DNA of 64,000 nucleotides, from NCBI RefSeq assembly GCF_901709675.1, contig NC_051107.1, positions 6,326,001-6,390,000 of the forward strand, in the 5' to 3' direction. Position 1 is the first letter of the stretch. The number at the start of each line of letters is the position of its first letter. Below, piece by piece: positions 13,007-24,400 of this stretch. This stretch comes from Syngnathus acus. Its lineage: Eukaryota > Chordata > Actinopteri > Syngnathiformes > Syngnathidae. The notes under the pieces are model-generated. The model searched no databases and was not told the origin of the DNA. It saw only the letters and a program-made list of their open reading frames with translations. The position numbers and the translations under genes were made by a program.

Positions 13007-14219
13007 CCTGCAGCCTCAGGGGTGGGATGGCTACCTGTGCGTGCGCGTCTCCATCTCGCACGCCAAACCACGTGACCGTCTACACTCGCAAAACGTAACA
13101 CACACACGCACACACTGGGAGTGAGGATGAGGAGGATGAGGAGGAAGAAGAGGTTAGGTTAGGGGTCCCGTGTGCTGAAGAGATAAGACCTCCAGTTCCT
13201 TTCTGACTGACAGGCCAACACACACACGCACGCACTGAATAGATTACGTCCGGAAAAAAAAGATCATAAAAAGAAAAAGCATGAGGCCGGAAGAGGAGCC
13301 AGCAGCTGGGCCAGGTAGAACTCCAGCCGAGTCCAGGCTTTTTCTTCGACAAGGTGCTGCGACTTCACGTGAAAGGAACTCGATTTACATGTGCGCAAAA
13401 AAAAAAGAAAAATTGGATCTCAAAGCATTTACTGGATTTTCATTTTCCCCGTTATCGGCGATTGGTACAGAAAGTCAATCATCTGCGTGAGGGATTAGAC
13501 AGCGGGTCGTGATGGCGACGTTGGGCGGGGTCCGATTGGACTTTCTTCAAATGTCACCAACATCTGTTTCATATTTATAGCGACGGCAATTGCGCCCCCC
13601 CCCCCCCCGTCGCAGATTCTATCGCCGCCTCGGATTACCGCCGTGCATAATTTATAAGGCTAATCTTTCCACCAAAGGCAAACCTCTCCAAAGGGCGGAA
13701 GAGATGACGGCGGCAAAATGTTTTGGAAATTTTTGCATCTGATTTGGATGACGCCGCCTGTAAATTCGATTATAAACAATTGCGGATTTTAAAAAAAAAT
13801 TACCATCTCAGTTTTTTTGGGGTGTGGTCATTAACGGGATTAAGATTCAGGATCTTGCTTTTTCCTCAAAAAAGATAAACTCATTAGCGTTAATGCTGTT
13901 TAGCTTGTCTGACTTGACTTTTTTTTTTTTTTTTTTTTCCCAGCGTGGCCTTTTTTGATTAGTCATTTTTTTCTTCAAATGGTTAATCCCAGCAGCAGTA
14001 AGCGGCGCTTTTTTAATTCGCCGATGGCGCGATAAGAACGACGAGCTGCGCGTCGCCGGCCTCCGACGAGGAGCAGGGGGGGGGGAAGAAAAAAAAACGA
14101 TTTACACGTAGATGAATCGTGCTTACAAGATGGAACCCGGGGCGTTGAAATTTCCTATCTGCCACCCCCCCTCCTCCATTGCTTGGTGTTTTCCCAGCCC
14201 CCTCCCCTCCTCCCCCTCC

Positions 14220-14430
14220 CATTACCCTTGCTGATTGCAATCTTTAAGCGCCATTGGGCCCACTGCTTCTGCACTTTTTAATCTGCCTTTAATCCCATAG
14301 ATTTTAAATATTCCCCGGCTCCCGGAGACTGCAGGCAATTAACTGCCCTTCTGATGCTCTCCTTATCACTCGCCTCCTTGTATCTCTCTGAAGCAGCCTG
14401 GAGACACTGCCAGGCCTGACAAATAATACC
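14220..14430. promoter_or_regulatory. CNE-like segment
   Basis: About 210 bp of complex unique sequence between microsatellite-rich flanks, with TTTAATC, CAATTAACTG and CTTATCAC words. The minus strand is open for 66 codons and reads protein-like (CQAWQCLQAASERYKEASDK), but has no splice context or recognised homology. A conserved enhancer is the more likely reading. Confidence 0.3.
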
Positions 14431-15923
14431 CCCACATTTACGGCGGGGGCCGGAGGGGAGCGAGCGCGCCGCCGCCATCGCTGGCGTCGCATTCTAAACA
14501 GGTATTTGGTAAACATATCATCGCAGGGAGGAAATGCGCCCAAAGAGAGTCGCGAGTGCGTGTTTGCCCTCCGAGCGGAGACAAAAGCTGCGCCGTGGGA
14601 GCGCCGCGCCGCTAAAACACACACGCACGCCTTCGCTAAAGCCAAACATTAGAAACGCTGCGACCGTGCGTAAATAAACAACAACAAAAATCCATTAGGA
14701 CGGATCGCTTTGGAATACGGCTCAGTCGCAAAACGGACGCGAGCCCATTCATCTGTTGAATTTGTCATCCAAAGGCGATGTTTGAAATGTCTGAACTTGA
14801 TTCAACACAAAGATAATCGTGTGACGGACCATGTCACAAAATGGCGGCGAGCTGGAACCATCCAGACCGGAGCTGAGGTTCGATTGCTAAATGCTAAGCT
14901 AGCAACGTGCGTCACTACAAACGCGGCAAAACAAGGCGCCAGCGTCACACAACCACGGCCTTGGATTACACGCACGCACGCTATTAAAATCACATTCAAT
15001 TACCCGCCCAGAGATTAGAGAGGCGGCGGCGCTCGCCTAACGGACGAGGTCGTCAAAGCGCTGATTGCAAAGGCGCGCAGTGAGATAATTAAGAAAATAA
15101 ATGTTCGCTTTAGCCGCGCGCGCGCGCCACCTCACCCGTGATGCATGAATCCAATGCCCGCAGTGCTACATGGTGTGTGCGTGCGCGCAAATATGCATCT
15201 TTGAAGGTATGCGACGATTGCAAGTGTCATTCGGACACACGCGTGTGTTGACGTGGGCCTTTACAGGGTGTGGCCAAGAGAGCTTGGAGTATTTGTTTTG
15301 CGTGGTGAATCTGAAGCAGACAATTTTGGACGGGAGGGGGGGGTGACAAAGGGCTCAGCCTCCCGACAGCGGGCCGCGCCAGGCAGGATGGGGGCCAAGC
15401 GCCCCCCTTCTCATCCTATTAGGACCCTCAATTTCACACGCCGCCCGCCATGGCGTACAAGCGAGTCCAAAGACAAAATGGTCACCACAGGTCAGCCATT
15501 TTGCGTCCCCTTCAATCAAGGTCTCGTTATCTGGAAGCCGATGGCGGCTGGTGGAGATCGGGGGGGGGGCGCTAAGCCAACATGCCCCAACCCTGTCACA
15601 ACCTACAGACACACACACACACATGATGCGAATCCTCCTCCCCTGGTTTCCGTGGCGACTGCTAAGCCCGAAGTTACGGTAAAGCTGGAGCGCCACTGAG
15701 CCCAGGGCAGGATTTGTGACAGAGAAATCACATCAGCCTATGCTGATTAACAATTCCATTCCACTCTGAGATTTAGAGGGGAAAAAAAAAAACTATCTTA
15801 CATTTGGCTTTTTAATAGGAACGATCGCTATCTCAAATTGAGTCCCTGCAAACTTTAATAAAGGCTACAGGGTTGAGTGGCATTTTGCATGCTGATTTAG
15901 GCCCGATTGGCGGCTTTTGATGA

Positions 15924-15945
15924 GGGGGGGGGGGGGGGGGGGGGG
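15924..15945 (+). repeat. poly(G) run
   Basis: Twenty-two consecutive G residues. Confidence 0.95.
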
Positions 15946-16379
15946 AGAGGCGCCGCTGTGTAAAGCGGTGCTCCCAGCGCTTTTCCACATCGCCGCTTCA
16001 AATGCGCGAGGATAAGAACATGAAAAAAAAAATAGCACTTCCATCTGCAATCTCCGGATTTCTCTCTCTGCCTGCCTGCCGCCGCCACACCAGCCAGCCG
16101 CACAAATGATTGACTGCTGAATATGAATAAATGCAATAGAATGAAGAAGCGGCCAGAAGAGAGAGTGCGGATAAAAGGAGTCCTCGGTTGGACTTTTTCT
16201 TCTGGAGGTGAGACGTGGGAGGAAAAAAAAAAAAAAGAAAGAAGAAAGAAATGAAGGCAGAATGGTATTAGTGTCCAATATTCAGCATGCACAGAAAGGA
16301 CCACAGGCGCTCCACAGACTCGGCTCGGCCGGGGATTGGGGGGCCTGATAATAATAATAATAATAAAAAAAAATCATCA

Positions 16380-16520
16380 GAAAAAAGAAACACTTATCCT
16401 CTCCGCAGCCCGCACAAATCTACATCAGCATTAAAACTATTTATAGCCAGAGTTCAGCTTAATGGGATAATCAGCTGTATTTGTAAAGATATTGGATAAT
16501 CCCAAATAGTTGATACGGGC
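16380..16520. promoter_or_regulatory. CNE-like segment
   Basis: AT-balanced complex sequence with CTTATCC, TATTTATAG, GGATAATC and GATATTGGATAATCC words and no tandem repeats; contrasts sharply with the poly(G) and GGGA flanks. Confidence 0.3.
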
Positions 16521-16704
16521 ACACAGATTTAAAACATTTTCATTAGGGGAGGGAGGGGTGGGGTGTGGGTGCTTTTTACACGTCACTCAGCTCGCCGCTA
16601 AAGCCTCCCGAGACAATAGGAGAGGAGGCGTAATTCCTAAGGCGGCGGACAAACATCCCAGGGAGGCATCGGGGCGCCATTCCACGTTAATCGCTATTAA
16701 TCTA

Positions 16705-16770
16705 CAGCAAGGGTGTCCAATCTAAGGCCTGAGGGTCCTTTGAGGCAGCCCGTGGGCTCCTTTGCATTTT
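16705..16770 (+). mobile_element. hAT-like terminus remnant
   Basis: CAGCAAGGGTGTCCAATCT followed by AAGGCCTGAGGGTCC resembles the CAGGGGTGTCCAA...GGCCCGAGGGCC ends of vertebrate hAT/MITE families. No partner terminus was found nearby. Confidence 0.35.
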
Positions 16771-16846
16771 ACAACTCAGAGTTTGATGTACCTTCATCCC
16801 CCTGATGAGACGAGAGGAAAGCCAGAACGTGAGACGCAGGCTGGCG

Positions 16847-16880
16847 AGGGGGAGGGAGGGAGGGAGGGAGGGAGGGAGGG
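16847..16880 (+). repeat. (GGGA)n array
   Basis: Eight GGGA units, able to form a G-quadruplex; one of five such G-rich plus-strand arrays (also 17757, 19491, 20668, 56532). Confidence 0.95.
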
Positions 16881-17227
16881 ACGGCAGCCAACGGAAGGCG
16901 TCCAAAGGGATCAGTGAGTCGGGCCCGCTGCCAGCGCCCAAACGCGGAATCCCTCAAATTCCCGCCAGGGTGGACCCAGCCCATCGGGTACCAGGACCTG
17001 AACACGGACACCTGCCAAGCCAGGGGGAGGAGGAAAACAAGGATAGTCAAAGACAGAAGCAAAAGGACAAGGAGAAAAGCAGGAAGGACAAGATCTGAGC
17101 CGATACGGAAAAGCAAAACAAAGCAAAAGAAGGAAGCCAGCCGAGTCCAGTCCCTCGGTAGCTTTGTGCGGCCGAGAAGGTTGCGGAGCACCACGGCGTA
17201 CCCCGTCCCGGCCCGTCCCGGCCGGCT

Positions 17228-18034
17228 GATAAGATGCTATCGGGTGCCCTCTAAGCACTTGAAAGCCACTTTAGGAGATGACTGCAGCCATTAGCATGAA
17301 AAGTCCAAGATAGCAGATGAATACGCAGCAGCCGTATTGATTACGCCGGCTGGTTTCTTCTCCCGTCCCGTCGATACTCACGCCGGGCGGCCATTTTGCG
17401 GCCGGTGGGCTATCTTTGCTTCCACAGGCGGGAGGCAGGCCCATCCTTTACCAGCCTCGCGCTTATCTACTGATGTTATTCAATTGTTGCCGCACAATCT
17501 GGCCCATTAGTCCAGCGTGTTAAATAATGCATCCGCCTTATCTCCTCCCGTTGGTGCATGCGCGTTATTAGTAAGCAAGCGGCGTAAAAAGGCAGCGGGA
17601 CAAACACTAATGAAGCGGGCCTTATCTGCTTTTTTATGAGAAAGGACAGCAAGAAGCGGAAACGCCAGATAAAAAGCCATCCGATCGATACGGACGACGG
17701 CGACGCCGTGCCGGCCGACCGACCGACCGTCGTCGCTGCTGCTGCTATGAGACACCGGGAGGGAGGGAGGGAGGGAGGGAGGCTAGGAGAAGGGGAGAAA
17801 ACAAAAAAAAGAAGAGAGAAGCCAGGAGGGAAGGAGGACGACAAGATAACGGCCGTGCACGTCTTCAGATTTACACGGGCCGTTGCGCGGCCGCTTATCG
17901 CTCCCGTTATTGAGCAGAGCGTTAATATTTCTGCTTAGATTTCACAAAAATCAAATTGTGCAAGCTAATCAACGGACACGCGCTCAGGCGTTAAAAAAAG
18001 AAGATAAACAGGTCTCGGTCATAAGTGGCTATCT
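17228..18034. promoter_or_regulatory. GATA-motif cluster, candidate GATA-responsive enhancer
   Basis: Ten WGATAR words on either strand: 17228 (TGATAA from 17227), 17308, 17410, 17463, 17538, 17622, 17667, 17844, 18002 and 18029, plus CGATA words at 17237 and 17895. Random sequence of equal base use would give one to two. Suggests feedback regulation by a GATA factor. Confidence 0.4.
17757..17783 (+). repeat. (GGGA)n array
   Basis: Six GGGA units inside the GATA-motif cluster at 17228-18034. Confidence 0.95.
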
Positions 18035-19490
18035 TTATTGTACGCCAGCGCAGCAAAGCTTAATAATGGCCGCTTTTGGCTTTACGACTGGCTTTTCTTT
18101 TTACGGCTGGATTTCGAGGCGGCCTCCCGCAATCCGTGCTCGCGACACCTGTTGCTTTACCCCCCTCGGGCCTGGAAAAGGTTCTTTCCAATCAGGAAAT
18201 GAGTTTGAGGGGAAACAAACACATTCATTTTTGTTCAGAGCTAAGCGCTAGCTAGCTAACTTGCTGAAGGACTCTGCCATCATTTGCTGATAACAATTTA
18301 GCCTCGAGCGGTGCCTTCAGGGTTCAAATGGAGAAGATTCCCCGGCCGGCGTGCAGAGATGAGGCCTTTGCGCTCTGACATTTTGCCACGGCGAGACGTA
18401 AACAAAGACCGAATCGAGCTCCGGGAAGGATCGACCGGCGTCTCCGAAACGGGATCCCCGAGGTCCTCCTCGCGGCGGCTTCCTGGCAGGCTCGCCATCT
18501 GGCTGGCCTTTCCCCGTCGCCCGTCGCCGCGCTCTCGCCGCCCGGTCCCCGCCGGGCTTCTCCAAAACCGGAGGGGCCCGAGCGGGAGCCGGCGCTAATC
18601 CGAGCGCCGACCGGAGCTCAGTGTAATCACACGGCTAATTCGCAGGCGGACGGCGGCGAGGCAATCCGTGACGGACGTTTTTTGTGCGGCTAAGAATGAG
18701 CTCCCCTAGCGAGACGCCAGGCGGGGGGAGCGGGGGCTCGGTGAAAAGAGGGCCCGGCCGGCCGGCCCGCGCGAGGCGGCGCCGGGAATAGATGAATAGC
18801 CGAACGGGCGCTGCCAGATAGCAGGCGCCAGAAAGGTTGGGAGCGGGCCGCAAAGAAGAAAGATCTTTTGAAAGGGCGCCATCGTTCATTTGGATAAGAA
18901 ACCTCGGCCCGCCGGCACCTTTTCTCTCAAGGCCGACACCTCGGGAGACGCGCGGCGTCCGTCTCGGCTCGGCAGGCCGAGTCATTACGTTCCGGCGCCG
19001 GCGGGAATTCGCTTTCATTTGCCATCGCGGAGCGAGTGTCCGCGCTTGAGCGCGTCACCTCAAGTTGGACCAGAGCCTTCCATCTTAATTATCGAGACGT
19101 GTCGGTGAGAAGTTCTTTTCCGTCAAGAAAAAGGCTAAAGTGGAGATGGTGAAAATGCCCAGAGACCTCCCCCCCTCCAAAAAAAAAGAAGCCATGGACA
19201 GCTGGAGACATGGGACGAGTCCTCTAGCAAAAAGCCGAGCTAACAAACACGCATAGCAGCAGCAGCAGAACACAATGCCACCAAATTGGAGCCACACCAA
19301 AACTGTTGGTGGCACCTGGCTGCATGGAGACATGTTCCCCCTTGTTCTGCCATAGCAACCCTCTCCAGCGTGTAACTGAACACACACGCACGCACATTCG
19401 CAGCCACTGTGGTTTTTGCTGCAGCACATTAAGAAGGCGTGTGCATGTTTTACCTGTTTTAGTGTGCTGGCCAAACTCGGGGAAAGAGAG

Positions 19491-19513
19491 AGGGAGGGAG
19501 GGAGGGAGGGAGG
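19491..19513 (+). repeat. (GGGA)n array
   Basis: Five GGGA units within a purine-rich stretch. Confidence 0.95.
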
Positions 19514-20488
19514 AAGGGGGCTGAGTGTTAAAGGGGGGTGCAAAATTAAGCTGGCTGCCTGACGTTTTGCCAGCATTAAACGCACACACACACATTGGCA
19601 CACTCACACTTACAAAAAATGTCTTTTGTTCATGCCTGCCTCTCATTTCCTTTTAATCCCGCAGCCCAATGAAAGTGTGCGTACTTTTGCAGACAATAAT
19701 AGTGTGTGTGCGTGCGCCTGTGGTGTGTGTGTGTGCGTGTGCGTGTCATGAGTAATGATATGCAAGCAAGTGAGAAACGCACACTTGTGAGATTAGTGCC
19801 GTCGCAAAATCGGCTGCTGTCAACATCTTTTCTGCGCGCGCACGCACACACACACACATCAATAAGGCAAACCACGTGTGCGTCTAATGTTGCTTCAGCT
19901 GGGTGTCCCTAATAAAGTGACTGGGTGCTCCAAAGCCCAGTTGAACAAATAATAATGATAATCACTTAAGGAGGGCCAGTTCGTGCTCGAAGCCAAAGAG
20001 GTGCAAACATTTCTTTTGTGGAGGTGGAGGGGCAGGCTGGTAGGACTTCTTCTTGGTTCTTGTCCCTGACCCGTGTCTAAGTGGCGCTGCAATGTTTACT
20101 GTGAGGAAGGAAGCTGTCAACTCTGTTTGCTCCCATCTCAGCATGGCGGACCTCAAACCCGACACGCACACACACGCGCATCGCCCCCCTCCCACTTACG
20201 TGTAGCGGCAGAACGTGAGAACTTAAGAAGCCAAGATGGATTTGTGAGCCCGACTCCACTCGGTCTGCGCGTGTGAGCGCCGGCCGGGCCTCCCCGGCAG
20301 AAGTGACTGACGGGCCTTTTCTACTTGCGGTTTCGAGTTTCCTGCCGGCGCAAAGTCCGGGGAGCCGCGGCCGCATTCCTGACCAGGTCATGAACTGCCC
20401 ACCTCTTTCACCGCAGGACCACCACTCATCTCATCTCATCCCGTCAAGCTCCCACCCCCTTCAAATCCCCCGACAGCCAGACAACAAC

Positions 20489-20556
20489 CGGTTCCACTCC
20501 AATCCTGTAGGTGGCGGTAAAGTACACGGCAACAACCGAAGAAAAAGGAAGGAATG
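20489..20556 (+). mobile_element. fragment of a widespread teleost interspersed repeat
   Basis: GTTCCACTCCAATCCTGTAG and GTGGCGGTAA, then CAACCGAAGAAAAAGGAA, match from memory a very common fish repeat end (GTAGGTGGCGGTAATGCACC...CAACCGCC...AAGAAGAAG). The class is uncertain. Confidence 0.4.
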
Positions 20557-20667
20557 AAACTGCGATTGCACTTTTTGGCTTCCTTTGCGGCCTGGCAGCA
20601 TTTCAGAGCTTCCGCACGCTTTGCTCATCGGGCCGTGCACGGCCGTTCCGTCAATCTCTATCTGGAC

Positions 20668-20688
20668 GGGAGGGAGGGAGGGAGGGAG
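20668..20688 (+). repeat. (GGGA)n array
   Basis: Five GGGA units. Confidence 0.95.
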
Positions 20689-21394
20689 CATGCGGGCGGG
20701 CGGAATGCCACCAGACGGCCCGAGTTGGCAGGCGGCCGCGCATCTCCGCTTTTTTAATTGGAAGCCGGCCGGCCGGTCATCACTGATGGTCGACGCCAGC
20801 GGGTAGCTCGGCGCCGATAAGGACGCTGCTGCGTGTCGGGGCTTTTGGCCGGCCCCTTGGCCCCCCTTGAGCGCCGCCCTGCTCACTGATTGGGCCCAAC
20901 TGAGACTTTTGTTGCCAATAGTTCGTCTATTTTCCCATATTGGGGTATGTATATATAAGAATCTTTTTTTCTATGAAGGTCAAAATATAAGAAGGAAAAT
21001 TCTCATATAAAATGAAAATCAAATAAATGAGCTCAAATGTCTGTGCAATAACAAGCAAACTCGTCATAAATAAATCATCTCCTCAAATGACAGGACGTGA
21101 TGCTCTTTTTCATCTATAAATAAATCAATTGATAAAAGATGCATAAAAATAGAGGCTAAGGCATGACAAAAAATGAATTCCAAATTTGATGTCAAATCTA
21201 TGAGCAGGAGTTAAGTGTTGATTAACCACTCAAATACAAAAAATGTCAATAGATGAAAAAATAGTCATCTTTTTTTTTTTTTCCCATTAAGAGCAAAGAT
21301 GGAAAAGTTTCCGAGAGTGAAGGTTAACGTCATTGTGAATATGTGCGATTAGGTCCCATCTCCTCCTCCTCCGCAGGCCAGAGAACAATCATCC

Positions 21395-21470
21395 TGGCGT
21401 CTGATACTTCCTGGCCGGCAATAATTAGCCCACCTAATTAAAACTTAATTGCCGGCCTCTCCGACCGTCA
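21395..21470. promoter_or_regulatory. homeodomain-motif-rich CNE-like segment
   Basis: AATAATTAGC, CCTAATTAAA and CTTAATTGCC fall within about 40 bp. Short candidate regulatory block; conservation not testable here. Confidence 0.25.
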
Positions 21471-24400
21471 TCTTAAACGAGCGCTGGGAGCCGGGGCGGG
21501 AGGGGGCGAGCGAGCGAGCGAGCGGGGGCGCCCAGGCGGGGGCCGAGAGCGGGGGCGTGCGCCTGCCTGCCTGCCGGCCGGGATGTTTGTGTGCGCCGCA
21601 AATTGGTTTATCCCTATCAGATTCCTCAGTGGCTGGCCCGGATCACCGCTCAGGCCGGGCAGAACCAGAACCGACGGGGAAGGGGGGAGGAGGGCTTAAT
21701 GCGATGTAGGGCCCAGACAAGCCTAATGAGATCTACTTTTAAAGAAGTGCAGCAGGCGGGAGAAAGTGATGGAAAGTTGGAATACGAGGCTTGGGAAAGA
21801 CGGGGCGAGGCGAGGGGGCAGAGATAAGGAAGTTAGGCAAAAATCATCAAGGCTGAATGAAAAGAGGAAATGCGGCGTTAATCGTTATGGCTTCTCATAA
21901 TTGTTACGATTCAATTTCATAATTGACTAATGGCCAGCTGCGCTCCGCATTACGCACGTGCGCATCCATCATCGCCGCGAGATGACCGCCGCAGATTAAA
22001 AAGAAAAAAACATCAGTGCTACTTCCTGTCTGCGCGCCCAAAACGACAATTTGAGACCAAATGATGAAAAGAGCTGTTTAGGAAAACACACGGAAAAAAA
22101 TAAAATACTGTCTTAAATTTGAGTCTAAATTAATTGGGCGTCGCTGAACGGACAAAAGTGACTTGATTTAAACATAACTTCAAAAAAATAGGTCAAGGTG
22201 AAGAAAGATAAATTAAGATCAAAGGCCTCAAAATTGAAGAATCTGCTTAATCCAATTTATTATTTATGCGCACGCATGCATGCATGCATGCGGTCGATAA
22301 GGAGGCTGCTGTCACCCGTTTCGACGCCGGATTATTGGTGACTCAGGCCTTGCTGCCATTTTGTTGCGTGCAGGTGTGGCACGTTCAAGATGGAGATAGC
22401 GGCGGCCGGGTTCAAGTTTTCCCGGGCGATTAGGACGAGATGACAGGTGACATCCAGAAAGGGATTACGGCGGCCTAATCCGGCCTTTGTCGCCGCGCCG
22501 ATAAACAGCGCTGAAACACGGGCGACACAAATAACTTCCTAATGCCGCCTTTGTGCACCTGCTCCATCCACGTGCGCAAGCAACAAGTTCGCCTCTTCAA
22601 GTGCCGTTCGCTGAAAACGAAGAGCGGAAACACACACACCTGTACACGCCGCATAGACAGGACAGACCACCAACCGACAGTCTGGTTTGCGTTTCGGAGT
22701 TGTGGGAGCATGTGTGTGTGTGTGTATGCCTTATGCAAATGTGTTTGCGTGCGTGCGTGTCTCAAGTGTGCAGGTGCCTCGGCTCGGCGGCTTGTTCTAA
22801 TTTGCAAAAAACATTTTGTGACGAGTGTTGGAGACACGCAACCCGAAAGTGGCGGCTCGCATCTCATTATCTCAACCGGGGAAGCCGCAGCGGGATTTAA
22901 ACTTTGACCCGTTTGTTGACTGCGAGGCGGTTGTTTGGAGAATGCGAATTAACATAGCGTCCACGCTAACTTGTTACCCGTGAGCTCGTTTAAATAAATG
23001 CACAGAGAGCGCAAAGGAAGGCTAAACGTTGTCGGGGCAAGAGCCTCCCCCCTTTCCCTCCCACCTCCATTTCACCCTGCCGCTTTCATCAGCCTCCATT
23101 ACCTGCTCATCGACGCCTCCCCTCGCTTTCTTCTCGCGTCCTGGTGAAAATTGGCCGCCGCCGCCGTGCAGCGTCGACGGAGCCGAGATCTGAAAGCGGA
23201 AAGAAGAAATGGGGCAGGGCGTCATGCTAATGGCTTGGTTTTCTCATTCGCGTCGAGAAAACCTCGGGATTGGGATGTTTGTTTGTTTTTTTTTTTTGCA
23301 GATGCCAAATTTGGCTAGCGATAAAAACAACACCAAAAAATTCAGCAAGATGGCGGCAATAATGGAAGCATGGAATTTGTCGAACCAGATGAACAGGTGG
23401 CTTTAAACGTCGACTCTGCTTGAATTTGTCCTTGGGATGTGGACAATTTTAGGAAAAGTGTTTGGCGGCGCGACGCTAACGGCGCACTAATCCGAGCACG
23501 CGGCAGCTACGCTAGCGATGTCGCGCGTGTGCGCCGTCCAGATACGCGGCGGCAATCTCCGCTCTGCCGTTCCCTCCAATCGGTTCCACGTCCCGATCCG
23601 ACATCAATGTTCGTTTGCGCGCTAAGCCGCAGTGGCGCATTTGCAAATAAATTTGGTGGCGCCTGAACTTTTTCCTCGCACAATAAAAAGGAGAAAAGCG
23701 CTCGCTCTTCAAGGAGGAATAATCACAGATGATCCGGGCTTTGCCGCTAAATGTACGTTTGTCGCCGATTCCGTGGAAGTAGCGTCGAGTTGGTTAAGTC
23801 CAACGGTTGCAGACTCAGACTTCCATTTGAATTCCGAAATGACCGATGAATCGATTAGGAAGTCGTCGACGCTGTCGAAAGGGATCAATCAAACACGCAT
23901 CCCGACGGAGAAGCTCTTCATTCATGCGCGACAAATTTGCCGCCTCAACAGGCCGCCATCAACACGGATGATGGGGGGGGGGGGGGCGTCGGAGGAAGCG
24001 TGGTGTCTTGGATTTCTCTCATTTCCCTCTCAGACGCTCCCGCTGCTACCAGCGCAGGAATGCGGGCGGCGGGCGAATCAGCTCGCCGGACACTTCCTGG
24101 CTCCAAGGAGCGAGACGTCGGAAGCGGCGGGGAGAGGATGGTGGGGGGGCGCACGTTCACACTGAGTCACAATTATGCTCCAGAGCCACTTCCACAATTC
24201 AAGACGCAAAAAAAAAACAAGCAAAGGTTGCTAAAGAGCATGCCGAGTCTTTTTTTTTTTTTTGCTGCCTGAACGGGCTGCCGCCAAAGCATTTGCGGCC
24301 GCGTGCTCGCTCGGCCGCAATCATACTTGAGAGATACTTTGGCAAGTTTAATAAGTGAAAAGGAGAAGACCCATCTAAGCTGACATAACCCCATTACACA

